Shown one piece after another: positions 23,686-32,084 of a stretch of DNA of 56,619 bases (positions within the stretch are counted from its first letter, which is position 1; every line of letters starts with the position of its first letter). Below the pieces are notes generated by a model that ran no database searches, was not told where the DNA came from, and worked only from the letters and a program-made list of their open reading frames with translations. The DNA lies in assembly GCF_018390575.1 (NCBI RefSeq), contig NZ_JAHBCJ010000012.1, positions 1 through 56,619 of the forward strand, given 5' to 3'. The position numbers were made by a program, and so were the translations under genes. The stretch is from Bhargavaea massiliensis. GTDB lineage: Bacteria > Bacillota > Bacilli > Bacillales_A > Planococcaceae.

Positions 23686-24297
23686 ATGTTCATACCGAAG
23701 TTATTTGAGGTCACGGACTTTGAAGAAATCAGAGGATTTGTCGAGGAGAACGCATTCGGGTCGATTGTAACTGTACATGAAGGAAGGCCGGTCGCGACTC
23801 ATCTGCCTTTCCAGTTCCGCCGTATCGGGGGAGAGTGGATGGTCACCGGGCATTTCGCGAAGGCGAATCCCCAGTGGAAAAACATTGAGGGGCAGGAAGC
23901 GCTCGTAATGATCCAGGGTCCGCATGTCTATGTCTCGTCATCGTGGTATACCCATGAAAATGTGTCCACCTGGAACTACCAGGCAGTACATCTTTATGGC
24001 GGGGTACAACTGATGGATGAAAAGGAACTGGAGGAAGAACTGGCGTTGCTGATGAGGAAATACGAGCGTCACCGTGAAAAGCCCGTCCTGTGGGAAACCC
24101 TGTCCGAAGAAACGAAAAAACAAAAAAACGCTGTCGTCGGCTTTAAGATCAAGGTAAATGAAATCCAGGCGGCCTATAAACTAAGCCAGAACCGGAACAG
24201 CACCGACTACAGGAGAGTCATCGAAGGTTTGCGCAACGAAGGCAACGTTGAAGCCGGCCGTATGGCAACGTTGATGGAGACGAAACGATCAGAATAA
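23686..24297 (+). CDS. paiB: PaiB-like FMN-binding protein
   Basis: The 203-residue protein is of the PaiB family (FMN-binding split-barrel): MFIPKLFEVTDFEEIRGFVEE, ATHLPFQFRR, GHFAKANPQW, the YVSSSWYTHENVSTWNYQAVH block and the C-terminal VGFKIKVNEIQAAYKLSQNR. PaiB was first described as a regulator of protease synthesis and sporulation; its biochemical role is not settled. ATG 23686 follows AAGGGGGATTTTG. It ends four bases before a terminator shared with the convergent DUF488 gene. Confidence 0.88.
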   Translation: MFIPKLFEVTDFEEIRGFVEENAFGSIVTVHEGRPVATHLPFQFRRIGGEWMVTGHFAKANPQWKNIEGQEALVMIQGPHVYVSSSWYTHENVSTWNYQAVHLYGGVQLMDEKELEEELALLMRKYERHREKPVLWETLSEETKKQKNAVVGFKIKVNEIQAAYKLSQNRNSTDYRRVIEGLRNEGNVEAGRMATLMETKRSE

Positions 24298-24300
24298 AGC

Positions 24301-24334
24301 AAGAAGCCGATGCGTCAGTCCGCATCGGCTTCTT
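24301..24334. terminator. Bidirectional terminator between paiB and the DUF488 gene
   Basis: AAGAAGCCGATGCG / CGCATCGGCTTCTT is a perfect 14-bp stem with T-rich flank on one side and A-rich on the other. The stop codon of the minus-strand gene lies in its loop. Confidence 0.85.
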
Positions 24335-24887
24335 GTTCATTGAGTGCTGGATAAACAACTTCGCCGTCCTCCCGCCTGAACGGCTCCGCGCCCCAGCGGC
24401 CCGGCTGATGCGGCTCGACGATGGTTTTTCCTTCTTTGCCGTCCAGAATGTGATAGACGTCGTTGCCATGAAGGGAGACGTAATTGCTGATGAGCATGCG
24501 ATGACAGCGAGCGGGGTGCCGTTCCGAACAGCAGACTGCCGCCCGCCGTCCCGCCGCCGCTTCCTGAAGCGTTTTAAGGCCTTCTTTAAAATCGTCTTCC
24601 TGGGTGTAGTCGGCATAGTTGTGGAAGGAACGGTTGTTCCAGCCAGCATTGACTTCATCACCGACCGTTTTAGATTTTCGCCGACGGCCTCCCAGTTCGC
24701 GGATATGTAAGTAGCCGACTCCGTTTTCCGGGAGCCACGCCTTCATCCGGTCTGTATGGAACCAGGGGAATTTCCGGCTGCCGGGAAAAGCCCGTACGTC
24801 TACAAGCAGTTCCACACCTGCATCATGAAGCAATTTCAAAAACTCCTCTTCGTTATGCGTTGAATGTCCGATTGTATATAGTTCCAT
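24315..24887 (-). CDS. DUF488 family protein
   Basis: The 190-residue protein begins MELYTIGHSTHNEEEFLKLL, the typical DUF488 opening, and has LLVDVRAFPGSRKFPWF and VCCSERHPARCHRMLIS, with the conserved CxE..P..CHR motif. Family function is unknown; the Cys motif suggests a nucleotide or metal site. ATG 24887 begins the conserved domain; the upstream 21 codons are not typical. The last codons and stop run into the shared terminator hairpin. Confidence 0.88.
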   Translation of the reverse strand: MELYTIGHSTHNEEEFLKLLHDAGVELLVDVRAFPGSRKFPWFHTDRMKAWLPENGVGYLHIRELGGRRRKSKTVGDEVNAGWNNRSFHNYADYTQEDDFKEGLKTLQEAAAGRRAAVCCSERHPARCHRMLISNYVSLHGNDVYHILDGKEGKTIVEPHQPGRWGAEPFRREDGEVVYPALNEQEADAD

Positions 24888-24963
24888 TTGAACACCCGCT
24901 TTGATTTGCTGTTGGTGATCTTGTTCCCTAAAATAAATCCGGACAATCATTTCGGAAAGATGT

Positions 24964-24991
24964 TTGACGAAATGAAAGATTATGATAATAT
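24964..24991 (+). promoter_or_regulatory. Promoter of the OsmC gene
   Basis: TTGACG (24964-24969), 16-bp spacer, TAATAT (24986-24991). It lies about 55 bp before the start codon. Confidence 0.5.
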
Positions 24992-25047
24992 AGAAAACAA
25001 TCCTTATCGAATAACTTGGATTAGATCATTAAAGGGGAGAAAACGAG

Positions 25048-25506
25048 ATGGCGATCATGAACGTGCAAGCAACGGCAACACTAAAAGAAAATGTACGGGT
25101 GGAAGTCGAGGCGCGTGGGCATCAGGTGGTCATTGACGAACCGGAGGCGCTCGGAGGGACTGACCAGGGGATGAATCCTGTGGAACTTCTGCTGTCGGCA
25201 CTGGGGGCTTGCCAGGCGATTGTCGCCAGGACATATGCCAAAAAGTTCGATATCGACCTGAAAAGCTTCCGTGTGGATCTGGAAGGGGAGCTGGACATCG
25301 ACGGCTTCCTCGCGAAATCAGACGTCCGTGCCGGATTCCAGAACATCACGCCGGTGTTTTATATTGAAACGGATGCCGCAGAGGAAAAAGTTCAGGCGTT
25401 CAAAGAATTTCTTGAGGCCCATTGCCCGGTCGGAGATTCCATTGCCAATCCGGTTGAACTTGCCGCTGCAAAAGTCGTCATCGGCTCACCGGCTGAGATG
25501 AATTAA
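25048..25506 (+). CDS. OsmC/Ohr family peroxide-detoxification-type protein
   Basis: The 152-residue OsmC-fold protein has the two redox cysteines in expected contexts: LLSALGACQAIVA and EFLEAHCPVGDSI. Members reduce organic hydroperoxides using thiol donors in the cytoplasm. GTDQGMNPVELLLSALGAC marks the YhfA-like/OsmC branch rather than Ohr. RBS AAAGGGGAG precedes ATG 25048. Monocistronic, with a promoter at 24964 and a bidirectional terminator at 25512. Confidence 0.9.
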   Translation: MAIMNVQATATLKENVRVEVEARGHQVVIDEPEALGGTDQGMNPVELLLSALGACQAIVARTYAKKFDIDLKSFRVDLEGELDIDGFLAKSDVRAGFQNITPVFYIETDAAEEKVQAFKEFLEAHCPVGDSIANPVELAAAKVVIGSPAEMN

Positions 25507-25511
25507 ACACC

Positions 25512-25543
25512 AAAAAAGCAAAGGGAGTGCCTTTGCTTTTTTT
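25512..25543. terminator. Bidirectional terminator between OsmC and YdhK-like genes
   Basis: AAAAAAGCAAAGG / CCTTTGCTTTTTT has U-tracts in both directions. Confidence 0.9.
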
Positions 25544-25549
25544 CAGGCC

Positions 25550-26176
25550 TTATTCTGCTCCGGACAGTTCCGTTTCAATGACCCATTTATGATTCTCCAC
25601 GGTTTCGCCGTTTTCTCCAGACACAAAATCAACCATATAAACGGTTGTTTGCTTGGCGGACTCGATAATCGCTTCCGCCCCTTTCATGCCCGGCATATGA
25701 TCTGCCTTTAACGTGACGGCTGTGCCTTCCTTGAGCGGTGCATCACCCGGATCCTCCAGTTCTTCGTGAATCACCCATCTGTGAGCCTTGACCGGCTTGC
25801 CCCCGTCGACAGGCGTGTAGGTGACCGAATAAACGGTAGTGTCATAGGCGCCGGTGACGGTCGCTTTCACTCCGTCCATACCGGGCATATGATCGGCATG
25901 CATCGTCACTTCAGCACCGGCAGGGAACTTCGCATTTTGAGACTCTTTCAGGCCTTCAGGGAGCTTGCCGGAACCTCCATGCATGCCGTGCATATGTGAA
26001 CGGTCATCCGATTGGTGCATGTCATACGGATCATTGGATTCATCGCGGTCGTATTGCTGTTCCTGGCTGGTCGGGTCTTCTTCCGGCTGTGCACTGTCCT
26101 GTCCGTCATTAGCCCCGCAGGCGGATAAAAGCAGGATCAGCGCGCTGGCGGGAATGAAGGTTTTCTTATAAGACAT
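25550..26176 (-). CDS. YdhK-like lipoprotein with two DUF1541 domains
   Basis: The 208-residue lipoprotein has lipobox LLSAC, an acidic Asp/Gln-rich linker with His-Met-rich HMHGMHGG, then two DUF1541 repeats (about residues 80-140 and 145-205). Each repeat begins with TMHADHMPGM or TLKADHMPGM and ends near HRWVIHEEL or HKWVIETEL. B. subtilis YdhK is the prototype; the His/Met motifs suggest copper or other metal binding outside the cell, but this is not established. A Cys-rich copper-binding-type gene follows on the same strand upstream. Confidence 0.88.
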   Translation of the reverse strand: MSYKKTFIPASALILLLSACGANDGQDSAQPEEDPTSQEQQYDRDESNDPYDMHQSDDRSHMHGMHGGSGKLPEGLKESQNAKFPAGAEVTMHADHMPGMDGVKATVTGAYDTTVYSVTYTPVDGGKPVKAHRWVIHEELEDPGDAPLKEGTAVTLKADHMPGMKGAEAIIESAKQTTVYMVDFVSGENGETVENHKWVIETELSGAE

Positions 26177-26312
26177 AAACGCTTCCTCCCTTAATTGGTG
26201 TGCTTCTGATAGCGTACCCGCTTTCCAGAAATCGTATGTACAATGAGGAACAGGCAGGGAACCGGGTTCCCCGCCTGCAGTCGCTCCTCAACATGTGATT
26301 GTACCCAATGGC

Positions 26313-26678
26313 TTATGTGACATTCCGGCAAGCTTCAGCGCACTTCATGCATGCTTCTGCACACTTCTGGCAATGTTCGTGGTCATGTTTCCTGCACTCT
26401 TCGGCACAGGCTTCGCAGATCTCCGCACAAACTTGCGCGAGTTGCCTGATGAACGGCGAGTTCCGGCTGATCGCCGCTTCCAGGAATCCGCACATATCTG
26501 CGCATTCACGGTCAAGCCGGATACACTCCGCCATCATCTTCATATCCTCTTCCTTCAGGCATGCATCAAAGCAGTGGTTGCAGGCTTCCATGCACTCGTG
26601 CAGCGTCTTCAAAAGCTCCTGATACTGTTCGTGAGCCAGTTGCCATCCCTCCTGTTTTGAGCCGGAATTTCTGTACAC
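26313..26678 (-). CDS. Four-helix-bundle copper-binding-type protein (Csp/DUF326-like), 16 Cys
   Basis: The protein contains 16 cysteines in about 108-121 residues, arranged as CxxxC and CxxC helices: HECMEACNHCFDACL, ECADMCG, then CAEICEACAEEC and CQKCAEACMKCAEACR. This matches the cytosolic Csp/DUF326 four-helix bundles that store Cu(I) inside the bundle. The start is unusual: an ideal AGGAGGG (26653-26647) is spaced seven bases before CTG 26639, which gives the typical AHEQYQELLK N-terminus. A GTG at 26678 is the nearest conventional start and adds 13 atypical residues. Confidence 0.85.
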   Translation of the reverse strand: MYRNSGSKQEGWQLAHEQYQELLKTLHECMEACNHCFDACLKEEDMKMMAECIRLDRECADMCGFLEAAISRNSPFIRQLAQVCAEICEACAEECRKHDHEHCQKCAEACMKCAEACRNVT

Positions 26679-26792
26679 CTATGTACTTCCCGTTTAAGTC
26701 GTGGCGAAACGGGAGAAATTTTGACAAGTTCATGTTTTTTGGAGCTAAACTGCGGGAAATATGGTAACTTGAATAGGTAAGGAGTGATGAAG

Positions 26793-27032
26793 ATGACACA
26801 CGTGATTACGGCAGCGTGCATCGGCGAAAAGGCCGGTGAATGCGTGGACGTATGTCCGGTAGATTGCATCATCGAAGGGGAAGACCAATTCTTTATCGAT
26901 CCGGATCTCTGCATTGACTGCGGAGCCTGCACAGCGGTCTGCCCGGTCGACGCAATCTTTTATGAAGACGACTTGCTTCCGGAAGACCAGCCGTTTGTCG
27001 AAAAGGCAAAACAGTTCTTTATGGAAGCTTAA
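26793..27032 (+). CDS. 4Fe-4S dicluster-type ferredoxin
   Basis: The 79-residue ferredoxin has two cysteine clusters: ACIGEKAGECVDVCPVDCI and LCIDCGACTAVCPVDAIF. The second is a standard CxxCxxC...CP set; the first has a wider CxnC spacing, as in bacterial 7Fe/8Fe ferredoxins. It serves as a soluble low-potential electron carrier. ATG 26793 lies 8 bases after AAGGAG; two upstream in-frame starts (26784, 26787) would overlap the ribosome site. Confidence 0.88.
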   Translation: MTHVITAACIGEKAGECVDVCPVDCIIEGEDQFFIDPDLCIDCGACTAVCPVDAIFYEDDLLPEDQPFVEKAKQFFMEA

Positions 27033-27060
27033 ACCGGAGCCCAAGAGGCTCCGGTTTTCT
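27031..27060 (+). terminator. Terminator of the ferredoxin gene
   Basis: AAACCGGAGCC / GGCTCCGGTTT has loop CAAGA and a TTTCTCTTTT tail. The rest of the gap to 27300 is AT-rich and holds no gene that I can recognise. Confidence 0.85.
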
Positions 27061-27300
27061 CTTTTAATATGTAGAGAAGCAGGAGGATTTCGCTGAGCGG
27101 GATTCTCTTTTTTGTCGTGGTCCGACGGTTTTTGGAACAATTAATAATAAATTTATGATTATCCGAATTTGTATCTTTGAATAGTATTTTCAGTAAATAA
27201 CTGAGTGAAACACCAGGATAAACGTTTATTAATATTATTTCTGGAAACCTCCTAAACGAAATGGAGTAGATGATAGCAGAATATTATTAGTGATGCTTGA

Positions 27301-27360
27301 TTGACAGAAAAGATTTCATTCAATATATTTTATTCATTCAGACAATTGAAAACGCTTTCT
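27301..27360 (+). promoter_or_regulatory. Strong promoter with downstream cre site
   Basis: TTGACA (27301-27306), 17-bp spacer, TATATT (27324-27329). TGAAAACGCTTTCT (27347-27360), one base from a perfect cre, begins about 10 bp after the predicted start of transcription, where CcpA would block elongation. It controls the four-gene operon that follows. Confidence 0.7.
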
Positions 27361-27411
27361 CTGGCTTTACCGGCGGGTTCGCCGAATCATAGATTAAGGG
27401 AGGTTTTCATT

Positions 27412-27825
27412 TTGTACGTTTCGGACCGTATGATGTACTTGTTTTCCGGACTTATCGCATTGTCACTGGTCGGCATGTTCATGGAATCTTGGAGACTAAT
27501 TCTTTATCCGTATGTGATTGTCATTGGAGTTGCCATTACCGTCGGCATGTGGCGGGCGGTCAGGGAAAAGCCAGGAATGATCTGGGTCCCGACAGTGATT
27601 GCCGGGGGGTATCTGGCGTTGTTTGTCACTCTCGACGTAATCACGCGCAGTGATCCGGCCGGAGGAAGTCACTATATTCTTGGCATGACTCCTGCCCTGG
27701 CCCTTTACCTGCTGGGCATCCTGCCGCTAGCCGTCATTGCCTCTCTGATTTATGCTCTGATTTTTGATCCGGATGACATGGAGGAAATGGACAGAGAATT
27801 CAGGACTGGGGAGGCTGCTGAATGA
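27412..27825 (+). CDS. Small membrane protein ahead of an SSS symporter
   Basis: The 137-residue protein has four likely membrane helices (starting MMYLFSGLIALS, then YVIVIGVAITVGMW, TVIAGGYLALFV and LALYLLGILPLAV) and an acidic C-terminus DPDDMEEMDREF. The start is TTG 27412, eight bases after AAGGGAGG; earlier in-frame codons reach into the -35 box at 27301 and are excluded. Its stop overlaps the next start (ATGA), a coupling typical of a small subunit that travels with its transporter. I do not recognise a family name. Confidence 0.75.
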   Translation: MYVSDRMMYLFSGLIALSLVGMFMESWRLILYPYVIVIGVAITVGMWRAVREKPGMIWVPTVIAGGYLALFVTLDVITRSDPAGGSHYILGMTPALALYLLGILPLAVIASLIYALIFDPDDMEEMDREFRTGEAAE

Positions 27826-29291
27826 ACGGGACGATTATCAGTATTGTCGCGGTTTATCTGTTGATCTGTATCTTGATCGGTGTCTGGGCTACACGCAGGA
27901 CAAAGACTGCCAGTGACTTCCTCGTAGCAGGCAGGAGCCTTGGCATGTTCGTCATGGCCATCGCTGCATTCACATCCATCCAGAGTGGATTCGGCCTTCT
28001 CGGAGGGGCAGGACAGACCTTTACCGGGGGAATGGGCTTTGCCGCAGGCGTCCTGATCGCAGCTCCACTCGGATTCGCCCTCACTTGGTTCCTGGTCGGC
28101 AAACGAATCTGGATGATGGGTGAACAGGGGGATGTTTTCACGCTCGGAGACGTAGTGGAAAAACGGTACAACAGCCGCTCCGTCCGGGGGTGGCTCGGAT
28201 TCGCGATCACGCTCGGTGTTATCGGGTATCTTGGCACGCAGGTGCAGGCGATGGGTGTCATCATGCACTCGATCTTTGGTGTATCGCCGGCTGTCGGGGC
28301 GCTGATCGGACTTGGGATTCTTGCGTTTTACTCGGTTGGCGGAGGAATTATCGCTTCTGTTTATACCGACCTATTCCAGGGTGTGATTATGATCGCCGTC
28401 TCGATTGTCATTTTCTTTTTTGCACTGAATGTTGGCGGCGGCATGCAAAACATCACGGAAACCCTGCAGTCATCCGACCCGCTTCTTGCTTCTCCCTTCG
28501 GCAATTTTTCTCTGATCACAATCGCATGCTGGTTTCTCCTGTTCAGTCTCGGGGCAGCTGGACAGCCCCACTTCATCAACAAATTCCTCATGATCAAGAG
28601 TGTTAAAGAATTGCGCTGGGGCGCGTTCACCGCGGGGCTGGCTTACGCAATCACCGTGCTTCTTGTTGTCAGCATCGGACTGACTGCTCGCTCGCTTCAG
28701 ATACAGGGACGATTCCCGGACATTGCGTCCGCAGATGATTCACTGGTTGTTTTTGTCACCGCATTTACACCTTCAGTCATCGGAGGCCTTGTCCTGGCAG
28801 GACTCCTTGCTGCAATCATGTCCACAGGATCAGGTTTCGTCACGCTGGGTGCGGCGAGTCTTGTCCGGGATATTCCCCGCGCATTCGGAAAGGAAGTCAA
28901 AAATGAGCTTCTCTGGAACCGGATTGTCGTCATGGCGCTGCTCGTCATCTCCACCCTGTTCTCTTTCTATATGGATACGCTCGTTGCGCTCCTCGGCGTG
29001 TTCGGCTGGGGCACCTTCGCCGCAGCCGTATTCCCCGCAGTCGTGCTTGGTCTCGTATGGAAGCGGGCAACCAAACAGGGAGCAGTCACCAGCATCATTC
29101 TGGGGGTATTCCTGAACTTCACTTTTGAAATCCTGAAAAAGTATGGCATCATCCTGCTTCCCGAAGGAGTCGTCGTCGGAGCCATCTCGCTGGTCATTTC
29201 GATTCTCGGCTTTGTCGTCGTCTCCCTGTTGACGCAGCCGCAGGAAGCAGCGGAAATGGACCAGCCACCTCTTAAGGCGATGGAAGGCTGA
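27822..29291 (+). CDS. Sodium:solute symporter family transporter
   Basis: The 489-residue SSS protein has about 13 hydrophobic segments. Visible landmarks are RTKTASDFLVAGRSLG after helix 1, SIQSGFGLLGGAGQTF, the GAAGQPHFINKFLMIKS signature loop, and GLLAAIMSTGSGFVTLGAASLVRDI. It couples Na+ entry to import of an organic solute. The downstream acyl-CoA synthetase and MaoC genes point to a carboxylic acid substrate. Translationally coupled to the preceding small membrane protein. Confidence 0.88.
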   Translation: MNGTIISIVAVYLLICILIGVWATRRTKTASDFLVAGRSLGMFVMAIAAFTSIQSGFGLLGGAGQTFTGGMGFAAGVLIAAPLGFALTWFLVGKRIWMMGEQGDVFTLGDVVEKRYNSRSVRGWLGFAITLGVIGYLGTQVQAMGVIMHSIFGVSPAVGALIGLGILAFYSVGGGIIASVYTDLFQGVIMIAVSIVIFFFALNVGGGMQNITETLQSSDPLLASPFGNFSLITIACWFLLFSLGAAGQPHFINKFLMIKSVKELRWGAFTAGLAYAITVLLVVSIGLTARSLQIQGRFPDIASADDSLVVFVTAFTPSVIGGLVLAGLLAAIMSTGSGFVTLGAASLVRDIPRAFGKEVKNELLWNRIVVMALLVISTLFSFYMDTLVALLGVFGWGTFAAAVFPAVVLGLVWKRATKQGAVTSIILGVFLNFTFEILKKYGIILLPEGVVVGAISLVISILGFVVVSLLTQPQEAAEMDQPPLKAMEG

Positions 29292-29317
29292 GAAATAACT
29301 GATAGGAGGGGTCGCAC

Positions 29318-30889
29318 ATGGATGTCGGATATTTGCTGGACCGGGTAGAGCCCCATCTGCAGACACTCAGGTCTGACAAGGAAGCACTGGCACTTGAAAC
29401 AGGGGAAACCTGGACTTATGGAATGCTCAATGAGACCGCCAACCGGTATGCCAATGCACTTCTGGACAAAGGCGTCCGACAAGGAGACCGCGTTGGCATT
29501 CTGATGTTCAATTCACTGGAGTACTTTGCCATCTACTTTGCGGTTGCCAAAATCGGCGGGATTGCGGTCAGGATCAATTTCCGTCTGGAGACTGAGGAAC
29601 TGGACTACATCCTGAATGACTCCGGTTCGAAAGTGCTTTGCTTTGACGGACCACTTGCGGAGCGCCTGGAGCCGCTCATGGACCGGACGTCCGTGGAATG
29701 CTTCATCTGCTGCGGCGGGGACGGCGGTGCCACGCCTGACTGGGCAGAAAGCTGGGATATCCTTGAAAAAGGGGACAAGGTGCTGACCCGCCGCCCGAAA
29801 CTCGAGGAAACGGATCCGGTCATGCTAATGTACACATCCGGCACGACAGGCCGCCCCAAGGGCGCGCTATGGACGCACCAGAACACCGTTTGGTTCGCCG
29901 CGATACAGTCACTGAAATGGAACTTTAACGGCAACACCGTCGGCATGACCACCGGGCCCCTTTATCATGTAGGAGCAATGGAAGACGTGGCGCTGGCTGT
30001 CATTCTGTCCGGCGGAACGGTCGTGATATCCAAGAGCGGAAACTTCGATATCAGGCGGACGCTTGAAGTGATTGGGGAAAAACAGGTATCTGACATATTC
30101 TTGTTCCCATTCATGATTTACGAAATGCTCAAGCTGAACGATGTAGAGTCCTATCAGCTGGATTCTCTCAAGACAATTTATTCAGGAGGCGACCCCATCA
30201 TTTCCTGGGCAATTGACCGCTTGTATGAGCTATTCCCGCAGATCGGGCTTGTGCAGGTGTACGGACTGACGGAAGGAACGCCGATTGCCGTATCACTCGA
30301 CCCGGCAGATGCAAAAAGTAAAGGCTACACCGCCGGCAAACCGATGCCGTTCACCGAGGTGAAAGTGGCCGATGACCAGGGCCGGGCGCTTCCGGCCGGT
30401 GAGATCGGTGAGATCTGCACGAAAGGTCCGGCGGTCGTCTCGGAATACTGGAACAAGCCGGAAGCCACCGCCAAGACGTTTGTGGATGGCTGGTGCCATA
30501 CGGGAGACCTGGGGGTCATTGATGCAGAGGGGTTCCTAACCATTTCCGGCCGCAAAAAAGACATGATTCGGAGCGGCGGGGAAAACATTTATCCGGTGGA
30601 AGTGGAGGACGTGCTGATCCGGCACGAGGCTGTCCGGGACGTGGCGGTCATCGGCATACCAGACCCGAAATTTATCGAGACGGTCTGTGCGGTTATCGTG
30701 AAAAAGCCCGGCCGGTCCATAACAGAAAAGGAGCTCCTTGATTTCATCGAAGGCAAACTGGCCCGGTATAAAAAACCGCGCTCGTTCGTTTTCTTGGATG
30801 AGCTGCCGAGGACCGCATCCGGCAAGGTACAGAAGTACCTTCTGCGGGACACATACAAGCACTTGCGTGAACCGCAAGTGAATTCCTGA
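29318..30889 (+). CDS. Acyl-CoA synthetase (AMP-binding, fatty/aryl acid:CoA ligase type)
   Basis: The 523-residue ANL-superfamily enzyme activates a carboxylic acid to an acyl-AMP and then a CoA thioester. The P-loop-like MYTSGTTGRPKGA (about 169-181), the VYGLTEGTP A5 region, CHTGDLGVIDAEGFL and the C-terminal hinge GRKKDMIRSGGENIYPVEVE are present, as is the catalytic lysine in RTASGKVQKY. RBS AGGAGGGG. Chain-length preference cannot be judged by eye. Operon context suggests it acts on the acid imported by the SSS transporter. Confidence 0.88.
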   Translation: MDVGYLLDRVEPHLQTLRSDKEALALETGETWTYGMLNETANRYANALLDKGVRQGDRVGILMFNSLEYFAIYFAVAKIGGIAVRINFRLETEELDYILNDSGSKVLCFDGPLAERLEPLMDRTSVECFICCGGDGGATPDWAESWDILEKGDKVLTRRPKLEETDPVMLMYTSGTTGRPKGALWTHQNTVWFAAIQSLKWNFNGNTVGMTTGPLYHVGAMEDVALAVILSGGTVVISKSGNFDIRRTLEVIGEKQVSDIFLFPFMIYEMLKLNDVESYQLDSLKTIYSGGDPIISWAIDRLYELFPQIGLVQVYGLTEGTPIAVSLDPADAKSKGYTAGKPMPFTEVKVADDQGRALPAGEIGEICTKGPAVVSEYWNKPEATAKTFVDGWCHTGDLGVIDAEGFLTISGRKKDMIRSGGENIYPVEVEDVLIRHEAVRDVAVIGIPDPKFIETVCAVIVKKPGRSITEKELLDFIEGKLARYKKPRSFVFLDELPRTASGKVQKYLLRDTYKHLREPQVNS

Positions 30890-30903
30890 AGGGAGAGAAT
30901 GAA

Positions 30904-31353
30904 ATGTTTAATAAATACTACGGAGAAGTGGAAGTCGGAGAAGAATGGATGTCTGGAGGCCGCACGATTACCGAAGCGGACATCGTGAATTTTGCCGGGG
31001 TCAGCGGGGATTTCTATCCGCTTCATCTTGACCGTGAATATGCTAAAAGCACCCTGTTCGGAAAGCCGATTGCCCATGGCATGCTCGTTTTGTCCGTTGC
31101 AACCGGCCTGATGAATTTCACACCCGGAATCATCGCCGCATTTTACGGCATGGATAAAATCCGGTTTGTCCGCCCGACATTCATTGGCGACACGGTGAAA
31201 GTCAGGTTGACAGCCGCCGACAAGCAGGAAGGAAAAAGCGGGACAGGGGTCGTTGTCTGCAATACGGAGATCATCAACCAGAACGGTGAGACTGTCATTG
31301 CAGGCACTCTCAGGATGCTGGTCAACAAAGCGCCTGTAGGTGCGGAAGTCTAA
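30904..31353 (+). CDS. MaoC-like hydratase (hot-dog fold)
   Basis: The 149-residue protein has the MaoC dehydratase hot-dog domain. The FAGVSGDFYPLHLDREYAKST block is the hydratase-2 D...H active site, followed by PIAHGMLVLSV. It probably hydrates an enoyl-CoA made from the acid activated by the preceding ligase. It begins 14 bp after the ligase stop with RBS AAGGGAGAG and is last in the operon before a terminator at 31360. Confidence 0.88.
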   Translation: MFNKYYGEVEVGEEWMSGGRTITEADIVNFAGVSGDFYPLHLDREYAKSTLFGKPIAHGMLVLSVATGLMNFTPGIIAAFYGMDKIRFVRPTFIGDTVKVRLTAADKQEGKSGTGVVVCNTEIINQNGETVIAGTLRMLVNKAPVGAEV

Positions 31354-31359
31354 CTGCTT

Positions 31360-31386
31360 GAGGACCGTCGGAACGGTCCTCTTTTA
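31360..31386 (+). terminator. Terminator of the SSS-ligase-MaoC operon
   Basis: GAGGACCGT and ACGGTCCTC pair, followed by TTTT. Confidence 0.85.
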
Positions 31387-31511
31387 TGGCATGATGGCCA
31401 TCTTCCTCGCCGGCAAGGTTTCCTTCAATCTGACACTTTCTAAAAATCCTGTTTTTATCGGTTTTTTATCTGGTTTAATGGGAATATTGTATGAAACGGG
31501 AGGGGATGTGG

Positions 31512-31847
31512 TTGAAAACTTTGAAAACCATCGATGAATTTGTTGATGCCGCGATGGGATTCGATGCGGAGGCGCATCCGGGGAACCTGTTCGTGAGCCA
31601 AGCGACTGAAAATGGGTTCGAAGCAGAAGAAGTGCTGATGGGTGATGAGGACTCGGTCAGGAAACAGGTCATGCAGGTATTCGAAGTCCTGCTTGAAACC
31701 GAGCGGGGATCATACTACTTCCATTATCCGTTTAGCGATCCGGCCGAAATCGAAGAAATTGTGGCCAAACTTGAGCCGGTCTACGAACGCTTCCCGAAGC
31801 TTGTCTTACCGAGTGAACAAATGGCCGAAAAGATTGCAGTTGCATAA
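31512..31847 (+). CDS. Hypothetical acidic protein
   Basis: The 111-residue acidic protein begins MKTLKTIDEFVDAAMGFDAE and contains ETERGSYYFHYPFSDP and a final helical KLVLPSEQMAEKIAVA. No family was recognised and there is no signal or membrane segment. The start is probably TTG 31512: GGGAGGGG (31498-31505) is well placed for it, whereas ATG 31491 precedes that site. Single gene between two terminators. Confidence 0.65.
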   Translation: MKTLKTIDEFVDAAMGFDAEAHPGNLFVSQATENGFEAEEVLMGDEDSVRKQVMQVFEVLLETERGSYYFHYPFSDPAEIEEIVAKLEPVYERFPKLVLPSEQMAEKIAVA

Positions 31848-31856
31848 TGGAGAACT

Positions 31857-31887
31857 GACCGGTCCCGTGTGGGTGCCGGTTTTTTCG
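31857..31887 (+). terminator. Terminator of the hypothetical gene
   Basis: GACCGG / CCGGT with inner CCC/GGG is followed by TTTTTT. The remaining gap up to ilvE holds the ilvE leader; I see no T-box or riboswitch in it. Confidence 0.75.
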
Positions 31888-32078
31888 TGCAACTCTTAGC
31901 GGCCGTAATTAGCTTTGGGCATTTTGCAATAAAATGCGTTTCCGTCAGCTCCTCTGTGCAATTAAGCACCATGGCGGATAAAGCAGCGATAAAACGTTTT
32001 TTTATGGATATTTAGGATGACACACTTTTGTGAAATAAATATTTTGTGCAAAAGTATTTAAACCTGTCTGAAAATATG

Positions 32079-32084
32079 TATAAT
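32079..32084 (+). promoter_or_regulatory. Consensus -10 box before ilvE
   Basis: TATAAT preceded directly by TG. The region about 17 bp upstream (ATTTAA) is only a weak -35, so activator dependence or an extended -10 type is possible. Confidence 0.4.

Noticed and set aside
27301-27411. Coding start of the small membrane protein at TTG 27301
   Set aside because: That TTG is the first part of the TTGACA -35 box; the promoter, cre site and a well-spaced SD place the start at 27412.
27750-28268. 172-aa minus-strand frame
   Set aside because: Antisense to the SSS symporter gene with His/Asp/Glu-rich shadow composition and no ribosome site.
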